Under the pieces are notes generated by a model, which had not been told where the DNA came from, searched no databases, and saw only the letters and a program-made list of their open reading frames with translations. This document shows, one piece after another, positions 31,834 through 40,036 of a DNA stretch of 64,000 nt (position 1 is the stretch's first letter; the number at the start of each line of letters is the position of its first letter). Source of the DNA: Paenibacillus camelliae (GTDB lineage Bacteria > Bacillota > Bacilli > Paenibacillales > Paenibacillaceae); assembly GCF_023715345.1 (NCBI RefSeq), contig NZ_JAMBNY010000004.1:1-64000 (forward strand). Direction: 5' to 3'. Made by a program: the position numbers and the translations under genes.

Positions 31834-32280
31834 ATGGATGAATTAAGAGGAAATAGCAACTCATTTGTTCTGTCAAATAGCTTATCAACCAAAAGTCTTT
31901 ATTTGAATCTAGGCATGATGTTAGTACTGCTAAGTTTTTATGCTACGTCTATTTTTTATGAAATTCCTATTCTAGTAAAAATTATGAGCCTACTGATTTT
32001 TCTTACTTTAGCTTTATTTAGTATTCGGGAATTATTCAAAAGTACAATGTTGATCGTTGAGAATAATAGATTACTAATAGGGATCGATGAAATCAGGTCG
32101 TCAGAAGTAGAAGAAATCATTTACAACAGTTGGATTATTTATATCAAACGTAGGAACAGAAGCACACTTAGAAAGTACGTAATGATTTCGCTACGAAATA
32201 ACAAAGAAATTGAACAGCTAAAATGTATATTAAATGAGTTTGGAAAGAGTAACGACATAAAAGTTAGAAAAGCGTTGTAG
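31834..32280 (+). CDS. two-helix membrane protein with PH-like C-terminal domain
   Basis: 148 residues. Hydrophobic helices at about 24-43 and 48-66, then a soluble domain of strands (MLIVENNRLLIGIDEI, SSEVEEIIYNSWIIYIKRRN) and a terminal helix (EIEQLKCILNEFGKSNDIKV). Same design as 26205, 41459 and 52053. Preceded by GAAGATGAGTG, a weak ribosome site. Confidence 0.7.
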   Translation: MDELRGNSNSFVLSNSLSTKSLYLNLGMMLVLLSFYATSIFYEIPILVKIMSLLIFLTLALFSIRELFKSTMLIVENNRLLIGIDEIRSSEVEEIIYNSWIIYIKRRNRSTLRKYVMISLRNNKEIEQLKCILNEFGKSNDIKVRKAL

Positions 32281-32321
32281 GTCACTTATTAGTGAGTGCT
32301 GTGCTTTGAAATATCTCATCT

Positions 32322-32358
32322 AAGTCGGTTGTCTGTCGTTAATGCAGGAGGTTACCAA
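32322..32358 (+). repeat. attC-like right-half remnant
   Basis: CTAAGTCGGTTGTCTGTCGTTAATGCAGGAGGTTACC keeps the right side of an apex-class site: CTAAG, TGTCTGTC, L' GTTAATGC and a GTTA-like end, with the left arm gone. Confidence 0.6.
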
Positions 32359-32391
32359 ATACCCAAACTCCAAATTAGAAAGAGGTGTCTA

Positions 32392-33150
32392 ATGCAAGAA
32401 AAACAAACGACGACTAATAGCATAGCATGGAATACAAATGCTTATGAAGCATGGACAAATCATTATGGACACCCTGAAGTACAAGCAGAAAACTTAAAAC
32501 TCAATGGATCACATAAGCTTCGTAGATGGTTAAAGTATATCGGCGATCCAAATGGAAAGAAAATTATTAATCTTCTTGGTTCAACGGGAAGCAAGGCTAT
32601 TCCATTGGCGCTGCTCGGCGCAGATGTCACGATTGTTGATATTTCCAATGAGAACCAACGATATGCTCTAGAAGTTGCTCGTTATGCTAATGTGAAACTT
32701 AATTATGTTTTGGCGGATGTTCTAAATATACCAGCTGAGATGAATCTTAGTAATTATGATTTAGTGCTAATGGAATTTGGTATTTTACATTACTTTTCTA
32801 ACTTGAATCCCATATTTGAATTAGTTAATAACTTACTAAGAAACAATGGCCGACTGATATTGACGGATTTTCACCCTTTTTCAAGCAAAGGCTCTAATTA
32901 TTTCGATTCTAGTCTGGTAGAAGAGAAGATAGCTTTTTCAGACTTCCTATCAGAAGAAGAACGTAAAGACCAACCAAAAGTTCTTTTGAGAAAATGGACG
33001 ATGGGTGAAATTCTATCTACATTAGCAGATAAGAACATGGTTTTAAGAAAATTAGAAGAGGAGCCACATCCTTTAAGTAGTGGTGCACCAGCATTTTATA
33101 CAATTGTAGCTGATAAAATAAATGAATATCAAACACCCCTAATTCCATAA
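32392..33150 (+). CDS. SAM-dependent methyltransferase
   Basis: 252 residues from ATG 32392, behind AGAGGTG. SAM-binding region IINLLGSTGSKAIPLALLGA (Gly loop GSTGS in place of GxGxG), VTIVDIS with the acidic residue, then YDLVLMEFGILHYFSNL and NGRLILTDFHPFS. Matches small Bacillales methyltransferases that open with AWNTNAYEAWTNHYGHPEV. Substrate unknown. Confidence 0.87.
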   Translation: MQEKQTTTNSIAWNTNAYEAWTNHYGHPEVQAENLKLNGSHKLRRWLKYIGDPNGKKIINLLGSTGSKAIPLALLGADVTIVDISNENQRYALEVARYANVKLNYVLADVLNIPAEMNLSNYDLVLMEFGILHYFSNLNPIFELVNNLLRNNGRLILTDFHPFSSKGSNYFDSSLVEEKIAFSDFLSEEERKDQPKVLLRKWTMGEILSTLADKNMVLRKLEEEPHPLSSGAPAFYTIVADKINEYQTPLIP

Positions 33151-33208
33151 AACATAGTATCAGTAACTCCGGAAGATAGCATGAGAGTAAAGTGTTGGAG
33201 GATAATTT

Positions 33209-33592
33209 ATGATGAGAAATACGATGACAAAGCTGGTTCAAGAGTATGTTAAGGCATACAATTCTTTCGATGTCGAGGGGATGATTCAACTTCTACATAG
33301 GGATGTTATCTTTAGAAACTATTCTAACGGAAAAGTTAATGTTGAGACTAGAGGAATCAGTGAGTTTCGACAAGTTGCAGAACAATCTAAGACTTTATTT
33401 ACTTCCAGAGAGCAGAAAATAAAGGAAATATCATTCTCTAGTGAAGTCGCCGAAGTTCTAATTGATTACATCGGAGTACTTGCAATCGACTTACCTAATG
33501 GACTTAAAGTGGGGGAAAGAGTTAATTTAGAAGGTAAATCGATTTTTCATTTTTGTAATGGGAAAATATCGATAATCGAGGATTATAGTTAA
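33209..33592 (+). CDS. SnoaL-like / nuclear transport factor 2-like protein
   Basis: 127 residues. The NTF2-like cone pattern: VQEYVKAYNSFDVEGMIQLL, then HRDVIFRNYSNGKV and a C-terminal strand GKISIIEDYS. SnoaL-like proteins are small-molecule isomerases, hydrolases or binding proteins; here the active residues cannot be picked. TGGAGGATAA precedes the ATG. Confidence 0.85.
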   Translation: MMRNTMTKLVQEYVKAYNSFDVEGMIQLLHRDVIFRNYSNGKVNVETRGISEFRQVAEQSKTLFTSREQKIKEISFSSEVAEVLIDYIGVLAIDLPNGLKVGERVNLEGKSIFHFCNGKISIIEDYS

Positions 33593-33594
33593 TT

Positions 33595-33638
33595 CAGCCG
33601 CCCACCTAGATCAGACGCATCTCTAAGGTGGGCGGCTG
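33595..33638 (+). repeat. lone attC-like hairpin
   Basis: CAGCCGCCCACC/GGTGGGCGGCTG with a drifted apex (TAGATCAGACGCATCTCTA). The lower stem has a C/G pair change relative to the GACGCCCACC type. R and L boxes are gone. Confidence 0.75.
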
Positions 33639-33690
33639 TTGTAATAAGGAAAGAAAAATAGCGAAGAAAGAAGATAAAGGATGTGACGTT

Positions 33691-34026
33691 ATGTTTTATC
33701 GAAGAAAATTTTATATCTTAAAAAATGAGTTTGTAGATATTTTTAATAAACATTTCATTGAGACTAACCTGCCTAATCAAATTAAATATGGAGCTAAATT
33801 AGTGGGGAGATGGATGGTTCCTCATTCGGATACGACCACTGAAATATTTGCTATTTGGGAATATGAGAGCTATGAAAAGTATCAGGAAATTGAAAGAAAT
33901 GTTAGAAGTGATATTAAACATCTTAAACGGATTAAGAAATGGTATGAAGATCATGGCGGCAGAGATTATGTAATGAAGGAATATTTAATCGAGATTAAGG
34001 AAGAGGAATTAGTTTCAACGGTGTGA
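33691..34026 (+). CDS. NIPSNAP family protein
   Basis: 111 residues from ATG 33691, preceded by AAAGGATGTGAC. FYRRKFYILKNEFVDIFNKH at the start and WEYESYEKYQEIERNVRSD in the middle are the NIPSNAP ferredoxin-like pattern (dimeric alpha/beta-barrel). Function of bacterial members is unknown. An upstream in-frame ATG at 33628 falls in the hairpin remnant and is unlikely. Confidence 0.82.
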   Translation: MFYRRKFYILKNEFVDIFNKHFIETNLPNQIKYGAKLVGRWMVPHSDTTTEIFAIWEYESYEKYQEIERNVRSDIKHLKRIKKWYEDHGGRDYVMKEYLIEIKEEELVSTV

Positions 34027-34090
34027 CCGCAGTAGTACATCGTCACTATGCTATTTAGTCACAAGTGGTGCTTTGTGCATAGACATTAAC
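34024..34090 (+). repeat. attC-like left-arm remnant
   Basis: ACATCGTCACTATGCTATTTAGTCACAAGTGGTGCTTTGTGCATAG resembles the CATCGTCGCATGCGCTCC...GTCACTGGTGATGCTTTTGGCAGAG left arm. No R'' or right half. Confidence 0.5.
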
Positions 34091-34116
34091 AGTAGATTAA
34101 ATGGAGGGATCAAGGA

Positions 34117-34872
34117 ATGTTAGAAGAGAAAGACATATTAAAAATTAATAAGGATGGATGGAATAAAGTTGCCCATCATTTTTTTGAAGAATCATTCGAT
34201 TCTTTAATATATGGCGTGTACTCACCATCTGAAGAAGAACTTAATTTGCTAGGTGAAATTAGAGAGAAGACAATCTTAGAAGTTGGTTGTGGAAGTGGTC
34301 ACACCCTAGAGTACCTAGCCAACAGAGGGGCGAGAGAACTCTATGGTATTGATCTTTCGACAACACAAATAGAAACAGCAAAAAAAGTGACCTCGAATAT
34401 TGATATTCCGATAACATTTATTGAATCATCAATGGAAGATATTACGGATTTACCAAATGAGTATTTTGATTGTGCAATATCTATATATGCACTTGGATGG
34501 ACTGTAAATCTTGAAAAAACATTAAAAAATATCTTTAACTCATTGAAGTCTGGAGGAGTATTTGTATTTAGTTGGGAACATCCAATACATAGTTCATTAG
34601 AGTATCGAGATGGAAGGATGATGTTGTACCGATCTTACCTAGATGAAAAACCAGTAAAACATGAGTCTTGGAAAAAGGTCCCGATTGTTATGACGAATCG
34701 GAAAATCAGCACATATCTCAATGCACTTATAAAGGCTGGTTTTATTATTGATCAAGTCATTGAAGAGACAAGAATACCAGAAAACGATAATAGTGAACCA
34801 CATAAGTGGTATTCTGCCGAAAAGGCAAAAATACTTCCGCCCGACATTATTATTAAAAGCTATAAACCCTGA
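34117..34872 (+). CDS. class I SAM-dependent methyltransferase
   Basis: 251 residues. Motif I ILEVGCGSGHTLEYLA at about 53-68, LYGIDLS with the acidic residue, FDCAISIYALGWTVNLE and LKSGGVFVFSWEHPIH. This matches Methyltransf_11-type enzymes common in Bacillales. ATGGAGGGATCAAGG precedes the ATG. Small-molecule substrate unknown. Confidence 0.9.
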   Translation: MLEEKDILKINKDGWNKVAHHFFEESFDSLIYGVYSPSEEELNLLGEIREKTILEVGCGSGHTLEYLANRGARELYGIDLSTTQIETAKKVTSNIDIPITFIESSMEDITDLPNEYFDCAISIYALGWTVNLEKTLKNIFNSLKSGGVFVFSWEHPIHSSLEYRDGRMMLYRSYLDEKPVKHESWKKVPIVMTNRKISTYLNALIKAGFIIDQVIEETRIPENDNSEPHKWYSAEKAKILPPDIIIKSYKP

Positions 34873-34898
34873 CGTAAGTCATTCAAGGAAATCGTTCA

Positions 34899-35060
34899 CA
34901 TCTCCTAACGTGCAATAGGTGCTGCATGACGCTCCTTGGTTGAATGATGAATAGCAGAGAAGCAACTAAACAATAGAGACGCCAACATGAGAAAAGAAGC
35001 TATCTAAGGTGAGCGTCCGAACGGACTAAGGCTGTTTTGCTCGAATCGGTTTAGCGCTTC
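34899..35060 (+). repeat. attC-like site, decayed
   Basis: R'' CTCCTAAC 34902-34909 with outward TCACAT, GCTCCTTGGTTGAATGATG, GCAGAGAAGC, then a degenerate apex-class hairpin (GACGCCAACATGAGAAAAGA, AGCTATCTAAGGTGAGCGTC). Core ends on the right are absent; about 80 bases after it show nothing recognisable. Confidence 0.7.
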
Positions 35061-35142
35061 ATTGCAATGCTCGTCAAAATGAATTTTTATGTTGGGGATA
35101 TGCACACTCTTAAGGTTAGAAGAAATAAGAAAGGGATGGCTT

Positions 35143-35928
35143 ATGCTTACTATTTATGATTGGTTTGGCTATCAGTTGCCGAATAGGGAACGCTTTCGAC
35201 TTATAAAAGATGCTGGATTTGACGGGGTTTTATTATGGTGGAGTAATGGTTTTGAGCGTGACTGTTTTGGCCAGAACGATTACCGTAAAGGACCGGAAAT
35301 TGCGCGAGAGGTCGGTCTATTTATAGAAAATATCCATGCACCTGTCCAAAGTGAAAACAACCTCTGGCTTGATAATCTAGAAGGTGAAATGGTTACCGAT
35401 TGCTATTTGCAATGTATTGCGGATTGTGCCGAATTCGAAATACCAACAATGGTGTTGCACTTGCCTAACGAGGAAAATCCATGTAACACACTCGGTTTGG
35501 ATAGAATCAAGAGAATCACTGAAAAAGCTGAACAACTTGGTGTTAATGTTGCACTCGAGAATTTATGGAACATATCCAATTTATCATATGTGCTGGATCA
35601 GGTGGATTCCCAGCGTATAGGTTTCTGTTATGACTCCGGACACCACTACCGCCATTATCCGGAAATTGATTTATTATCCAAGTATAGTTCTCGGCTGATG
35701 GCACTACATTTACATGATAATAATGGAAGTTATGCTCAACACGGGTTACCCTTTGACGGTACGATTGATTGGTCTACAATTATGCAGAAGATTGCTAACA
35801 TAAATTACTCGGGTGCGATTGCGATAGAGGCTATGAATTGGGATTATAAGGAATTAACAGCTATTGAATTCCTACATAAAGCGTCTGAACGAGCAAGAAA
35901 GCTGGAAGCTTTAAAATTTGAGGCTTAA
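35143..35928 (+). CDS. sugar phosphate isomerase/epimerase (xylose isomerase-like TIM barrel)
   Basis: 261 residues from ATG 35143, behind AAGGGATGG. Metal-binding residues of the AP-endonuclease-2/xylose-isomerase fold are visible: NVALENLWN, GFCYDSGHH, ALHLHDN and AIAIEAMNW (Glu, Asp/His, His, Glu). Substrate could be a ketose phosphate or inositol derivative. Larger than most cassette products here. Confidence 0.9.
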   Translation: MLTIYDWFGYQLPNRERFRLIKDAGFDGVLLWWSNGFERDCFGQNDYRKGPEIAREVGLFIENIHAPVQSENNLWLDNLEGEMVTDCYLQCIADCAEFEIPTMVLHLPNEENPCNTLGLDRIKRITEKAEQLGVNVALENLWNISNLSYVLDQVDSQRIGFCYDSGHHYRHYPEIDLLSKYSSRLMALHLHDNNGSYAQHGLPFDGTIDWSTIMQKIANINYSGAIAIEAMNWDYKELTAIEFLHKASERARKLEALKFEA

Positions 35929-36079
35929 AAAATAATCAGCATATGCACGAGCAAAAAGAATAGGAAAACCCTCTAGGGTGCGACTCGTGAAATCATCAAC
36001 AACCGATAAAACAGTATTATTGCCATGGTCGCTTAGACGCGCGCATTAGTCCGCCCGAGCAAATTTTAGGAGGGAATTT

Positions 36080-36568
36080 GTGACATCTCATATTCGTATT
36101 AGACCAACTGCTCTTATTATGAATGAAGGACATATTCTCTTAATTGAATATCAAGAGAACAATCAATATCATTACAATTTACCTGGTGGTGGAGTTGAAC
36201 AGGGTGAGTCGGTTACGGATACGCTTAGGAGGGAATTGTTAGAGGAAGCAAATGTTGAAATCAAAATTGGGAAGATTGCGTTTCTATATGAGTACTGTCC
36301 CCACAAGCAATCAGGAGATTATGACTCTGAGACCCCAGTACTAAATATTATTTTTGACTGTGAAATTCAGGATGGATTCATAGCAAAGTTACCCGAAAGT
36401 CCAGACCCCAATCAAGTTGGAGTACGATGGATACCGATAGATAAACTAGATTCAATAATCCTATATCCTAACATTAGAGAACATATAGTTGAGTACTCAA
36501 AAACGAGAAGAAATATTGAGCTAATAGAAGATCATCAATTAAAGAGTTATTTGAGCAATATTGAATAG
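36080..36568 (+). CDS. Nudix hydrolase, box with one atypical residue
   Basis: 162 residues, GTG start behind TTTTAGGAGGG. Nudix box around 36-58: GGGVEQGESVTDTLRRELLE then EANV; the Gly normally following REUXEEX is Asn here, all Glu ligands being present. The YHYNLPGGGVE entry and CEIQDGFIAK section fit the MutT-like group. The about 150 bases upstream hold no clear site; CGATAAAACAGTATTATTGCC at 36004 may be an old R''-L''. Confidence 0.88.
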   Translation: MTSHIRIRPTALIMNEGHILLIEYQENNQYHYNLPGGGVEQGESVTDTLRRELLEEANVEIKIGKIAFLYEYCPHKQSGDYDSETPVLNIIFDCEIQDGFIAKLPESPDPNQVGVRWIPIDKLDSIILYPNIREHIVEYSKTRRNIELIEDHQLKSYLSNIE

Positions 36569-36690
36569 CTAATATAAGAGATAAGCAGATCAAGTAAAGT
36601 CATGTAATTCCCGGAATGTTGACCTACGAAAACGATTTTCGCATAGGAATAATATCTAAGAAACTTTAGTCTTTCGAAGATCAAGGTCAT

Positions 36691-36698
36691 CGTCTAAC
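36691..36698 (+). repeat. isolated attC-like R'' box
   Basis: CGTCTAAC at 36691-36698 with outward AAGGTCAT, the same box as at sites 1, 2 and 7. Nothing of the site follows; the PspC-like gene starts 20 nt later. Confidence 0.55.
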
Positions 36699-36718
36699 AG
36701 AAAGGTGGTCATTCATAA

Positions 36719-36901
36719 TTGAAAAAACTTAGAAAGTCCGCGAGACATAAATCCATATTTGGAATTTGTGGTGGAATTGCTGATTTTTTAGGTATTTCCG
36801 CGTTAAGTATACGATTAATATTTTTAATCACGTTACCAACATCGATCTTAATATACATCATATTGCATAACTCAATGGATGAAGAAAGAAGGACTTTATA
36901 A
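36719..36901 (+). CDS. PspC-domain protein
   Basis: 60 residues, TTG start behind AAAGGTGG. KKLRKSARHKSIFGICGGIA then DFLGIS is the PspC signature (R...GVCGGIA.YF.), followed by one hydrophobic helix (IRLIFLITLPTSILIYIILH). PspC domains are membrane-bound and in Gram-positives appear as small proteins linked to envelope stress. Lies between an isolated R'' and a right half-site. Confidence 0.87.
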   Translation: MKKLRKSARHKSIFGICGGIADFLGISALSIRLIFLITLPTSILIYIILHNSMDEERRTL

Positions 36902-36903
36902 GA

Positions 36904-36945
36904 CATAAGCCTTTCAGGCTCGTGATGCACGCGTTTGAGATAACA
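36904..36945 (+). repeat. attC-like right-half remnant
   Basis: ATAAGCCTTTCAGGCTCGTGATGCACGCGTTTGAGA resembles AAGCCTTTCGGGTTCGTTAATGCAAGAACGTT with changes. It follows the PspC-like stop by 2 nt. Confidence 0.6.
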
Positions 36946-37040
36946 GTAGTGTTTCTCAAAAACATTTAAGTGAATAAGGGCTTTCGCAAGCTAATAGTCA
37001 GATGTATAATTAAGGAATTAAGCTCAGAGAATGACAATCA

Positions 37041-37105
37041 AAGCTCTAACCTAAGATAAGAGCTATCTAAGGTTGGGGCTTTTCGTAAATGCAAGAACCG
37101 GACGA
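37041..37105 (+). repeat. attC-like hairpin with right half
   Basis: Stem AGCTCTAACC/GGTTGGGGCT (G-T wobbles tolerated) around TAAGATAAGAGCTATCTA, then CGTAAATGCAAGAACCGG from L' and spacer. A fourth distinct stem with the constant apex. Confidence 0.78.
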
Positions 37106-37130
37106 ATGAATATTGAATGGAGTAAGATCA

Positions 37131-37589
37131 ATGGAAGTAATCATAAAGGAATTAACTGAAGGGCAGAGCATACCTTATCATTTATTGCTACTCGCGGACC
37201 CTTCTAAAGAAATGGTTGATAATTATATTAAGAGAGGTATTTGCTACACCGCATCTTTTCGAGATGAAGTGATAGGGGTCTTTGTCATCTTAACAACCAA
37301 ACCAGAGACAATGGAAATTGCTAATGTCGCAGTTCGAGAGGATTTTCAAGGATTAGGGATTGGAAAGAAATTAGTCTTAAGTGCAATAGAAAAAGCCAAG
37401 GAGAAACAGGCAAAAACTATTGAAGTTGGTACAGGAAACTCGAGCGTAAACCAAATTGCACTATACCAGAAATGCGGTTTTCGGATTGTTGGAATTGATC
37501 AAGATTTTTTTGCAAGAAACTACAGTGAAGAGATATATGAGAACGGCATACAATGCAGGGATATGATTAGATTCAGATTAGATATTTGA
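37131..37589 (+). CDS. GNAT acetyltransferase
   Basis: 152 residues from ATG 37131 (ATGGAGTAAG upstream). FVILTTKPETMEIANVAVRE leads to the acetyl-CoA loop FQGLGIGKKLVLSA, then AKTIEVGTGNSSVNQIALYQ and KCGFRIVGID. Family of small GNATs including YvbK-like proteins. Followed after 28 nt by another GNAT. Confidence 0.9.
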   Translation: MEVIIKELTEGQSIPYHLLLLADPSKEMVDNYIKRGICYTASFRDEVIGVFVILTTKPETMEIANVAVREDFQGLGIGKKLVLSAIEKAKEKQAKTIEVGTGNSSVNQIALYQKCGFRIVGIDQDFFARNYSEEIYENGIQCRDMIRFRLDI

Positions 37590-37617
37590 GAATCACTGAA
37601 TAAGAGGTGAATAGCGG

Positions 37618-38106
37618 ATGGATATAGCGCTATGTAGAGCAGGTCTGAATGAAGCAACTATTATTCACGAGATGCAAGTAAGAGCATTTTTACCATTGTT
37701 AAATAAGTACCTTGACTATGAAACAAGTCCTGCTAATGAACCGTTAAATAGAATCATACATAGGTTGAATCAAACATTTACGGATTATTACCTTATAAGG
37801 CTATCGGATATTAACGTAGGAGCAATACGGATCGTTAGAAAAGAGAATCAAGTGCACCGAGTAAGTCCTATTTTTATTTTGCCCGAATATCAAGGTAGAG
37901 GGATCGCACAACAAGTATTTGCCTTAATCGAAGAGAAATATAATAACGCAAGGAAATGGGAGCTAGACACCATAGCACAGGAAAAAGGAAATTGTTATTT
38001 ATATGAGAAATTAGGATATCAGCAGACAGGGGAAGTAAAAGAAATCAATCATAGAATGTCTATTGTTTTTTATGAAAAGAAGCTAACCAACACAGACGCC
38101 ACCTAA
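37618..38106 (+). CDS. GNAT acetyltransferase extended by an attC remnant
   Basis: 162 residues. VGAIRIVRKENQVHRVSPIF, then ILPEYQGRGIAQQVFALIEE (acetyl-CoA loop YQGRGIAQ), WELDTIAQEKGNCYLYEKLG. The last residues KKLTNTDAT come from AAGCTAACCAACACAGACGCC, the start of a decayed site, and the stop lies in the hairpin, so the natural stop was replaced. GAGGTGAATAGC precedes the ATG. Confidence 0.88.
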   Translation: MDIALCRAGLNEATIIHEMQVRAFLPLLNKYLDYETSPANEPLNRIIHRLNQTFTDYYLIRLSDINVGAIRIVRKENQVHRVSPIFILPEYQGRGIAQQVFALIEEKYNNARKWELDTIAQEKGNCYLYEKLGYQQTGEVKEINHRMSIVFYEKKLTNTDAT

Positions 38107-38137
38107 GATAATGAGCTATCTAAGGGGGCGTCTGTTA
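38083..38137 (+). repeat. attC-like hairpin remnant overlapping a gene end
   Basis: GCTAAC-like R'' at 38082-38087, CCAACACAGACGCC, TAAGATAATGAGCTATCTAAG and GGGGCGTCTGT. One CC/GG pair of the usual stem is missing on each side. Confidence 0.75.
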
Positions 38138-38206
38138 TTTTAGAGTGGCAGGAAGTAAGTAAGATTAGCGTAAAGCATTCAATATTAAATAAGAGGTGAA
38201 GTAGAT

Positions 38207-38596
38207 ATGGCTCAAGTCAAAGTATATGGACTGAAAGAACACTTAAAACCTAATCAAGCACATGTATCCGAGGCAATTCATTCATGTATTGTCGAGGCGT
38301 TTGAATATCCGGTTGAAAAGAAATTTCAACGTTTTTTTAACTTAGAGAGAGAAGATTTTATTTACTCGAAAGATCGTACAGAAAGATACATGATTATTGA
38401 GATCAGTATCTTCGAGGGGCGATCAGTAGAGGCGAAAAAAAGACTCATTCACTTATTATTTGAAAGAGTTTGCAACGCAATGAAAATCGATAAGAACGAT
38501 CTTGAGATTACTATATTTGAGACACCGAAACATAACTGGGGGATCAGAGGTCTACCTGGCGATGAACTGCAGCTTAACTATAAAGTGAAGATCTAA
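38207..38596 (+). CDS. tautomerase family protein
   Basis: 129 residues. AQVKVYGLKEHLKPNQAHVS at the N-terminus and VCNAMKIDKNDLEITIFETP, then HNWGIRGLPGDEL, match the long tautomerase/MIF-like family of Bacillales. The usual catalytic Pro after Met1 is replaced by Ala2 here, so classical tautomerase activity is doubtful. GAGGTGAAGTAG precedes the ATG. Confidence 0.82.
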   Translation: MAQVKVYGLKEHLKPNQAHVSEAIHSCIVEAFEYPVEKKFQRFFNLEREDFIYSKDRTERYMIIEISIFEGRSVEAKKRLIHLLFERVCNAMKIDKNDLEITIFETPKHNWGIRGLPGDELQLNYKVKI

Positions 38597-38643
38597 GTGC
38601 GCATACAATTAGCAAATAGCTGCGAAAGGGAGAAACAGCGTTA

Positions 38644-39207
38644 ATGGAAACGATAATATACTTTGTTAGGCATGCTGAATCGATTTATGTAGAAGGCGAA
38701 GAAAGAACAAGGGGATTATCAATCCAAGGAACAAATGATGCAGAAACTATTAAAGAAACACTGAAATCTGAAGAGATAGATTTGTTTATCTCAAGTCCAT
38801 ACGGGAGAGCAATTGATACGATCCGTCCTACAGCTTTATTGCATCAAAAAGACATTTTAATAGAAGAGGATTTAAGAGAGAGAATGATTGGTGATTTTGC
38901 ACCAGCGACATTTACAGAAGCTAAAAAACGTGTTTACGAAGAATGCCAATTTGCTTTCCCAAACGGAGAATCTAGTATACTCGCACAACAAAGAGCTTCG
39001 AATGTAATTGAGAGAATAGTTGATGCACATAAAGGAAAGAAGATCGTCATTGGCACACACGGCGATATTATGACGCTAATGCTGAATAATTTTGATAAAC
39101 GTTTTGGATATAATTTTTGGTTATCCACATCAATGCCTGATATCTATAAGGCAGGCTTCAAGGGATCAGAGCTCATTGAGGTTATAAGAATGTGGAAGCA
39201 TCAATAG
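38644..39207 (+). CDS. histidine phosphatase family protein
   Basis: 187 residues. RHAE at 9-12 (YFVRHAESIYV), SSPYGRAIDTI, and IGTHGDIMTLML with the second catalytic His. Parallel to the 24938 protein along most of its length. ATG preceded by AAAGGGAGAAACAGCG. Small-molecule phosphatase of unknown substrate. Confidence 0.9.
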   Translation: METIIYFVRHAESIYVEGEERTRGLSIQGTNDAETIKETLKSEEIDLFISSPYGRAIDTIRPTALLHQKDILIEEDLRERMIGDFAPATFTEAKKRVYEECQFAFPNGESSILAQQRASNVIERIVDAHKGKKIVIGTHGDIMTLMLNNFDKRFGYNFWLSTSMPDIYKAGFKGSELIEVIRMWKHQ

Positions 39208-39325
39208 GAAAATTATGTTACACAGCTAAATAAACTAAATGAAGCTGCACATTGCACATGCTGAAATATTATTACGTTTAATTAATATAGTCAAAAAACA
39301 CTTCAATCTAAAGGATGATACAAAA

Positions 39326-39850
39326 ATGGATAAAGGAAAAATTATATTCTTAAACGGTGTAACAAGTTCTGGAAAAACATCTATTGTGGAAGCTATGCAG
39401 GGTTATTCTGAACCATTTTTCTATGTTGTTGCTAATGATCTTTTTGAACAAATGGTAGGAGACAAACATCTGCAGGAGGACTATTGGAAGCATTTAAGTG
39501 AAGTAATTATTATGATGTATCAAATAGCAAGAACATTTTCAGATAGCGGGAAGAATATCTTAATTGATGGAATACTTGTTGAAAGACCTGAATTAAAGCC
39601 ACACTACGATAAAGTGAAAGACATTTTTGATGGGTATCCGTTAGAAATCGTTGAAGTTTACTGCCCGTTAGATATATGTCGTGAACGGAATATAGAGCGT
39701 GGTGACAGAACAGAGGATCAATCAGAAATGCAAAGTAGAATAATGGCGGAAAACATTAACTATAGTTGCTTTGTTGATACCAGTGTGAATTCACCAGAAG
39801 AGTGTGCTGAAATTATTATAAAGACATATTTTGGGGATGTCACGACATAA
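39326..39850 (+). CDS. chloramphenicol phosphotransferase-like P-loop kinase
   Basis: 174 residues from ATG 39326, behind AAGGATG. Walker A GVTSSGKTSI at 11-20 and the acidic site YVVANDLFEQM, at the place where chloramphenicol 3-O-phosphotransferases have Asp in a similar FFHVGVDTF-like block; DICRERNIERGDR is the lid region. CPT-like assignment by pattern; the substrate may be another small molecule. An upstream in-frame ATG at 39239 has no ribosome site. Confidence 0.82.
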   Translation: MDKGKIIFLNGVTSSGKTSIVEAMQGYSEPFFYVVANDLFEQMVGDKHLQEDYWKHLSEVIIMMYQIARTFSDSGKNILIDGILVERPELKPHYDKVKDIFDGYPLEIVEVYCPLDICRERNIERGDRTEDQSEMQSRIMAENINYSCFVDTSVNSPEECAEIIIKTYFGDVTT

Positions 39851-39886
39851 ATGAACAATTGTAACTGAAATAAAAGGAGAATAGGA

Positions 39887-40036
39887 ATGGAATTACTAAT
39901 AATAATTGCAGCAGTTGTTGTATCAGTTATTATCAGCAACCAATATTCCAGCTTGAAAAGGATGGATAAACTACAAAACTCGTTGGATAAGTTAAATCAA
40001 AATTTAGAAAAAATGGTTACAAAGAAAGTGGAGTGA
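39887..40036 (+). CDS. 49-residue single-helix membrane peptide
   Basis: ATG 39887 behind AAAGGAGAATAGG. MELLIIIAAVVVSVIISNQY forms one helix; the tail (LKRMDKLQNSLDKLNQNLEK) is a predicted coiled coil. Third gene of this type in the window (19337, 30340). Its stop is immediately followed by the TTG of the next gene. Confidence 0.75.
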   Translation: MELLIIIAAVVVSVIISNQYSSLKRMDKLQNSLDKLNQNLEKMVTKKVE

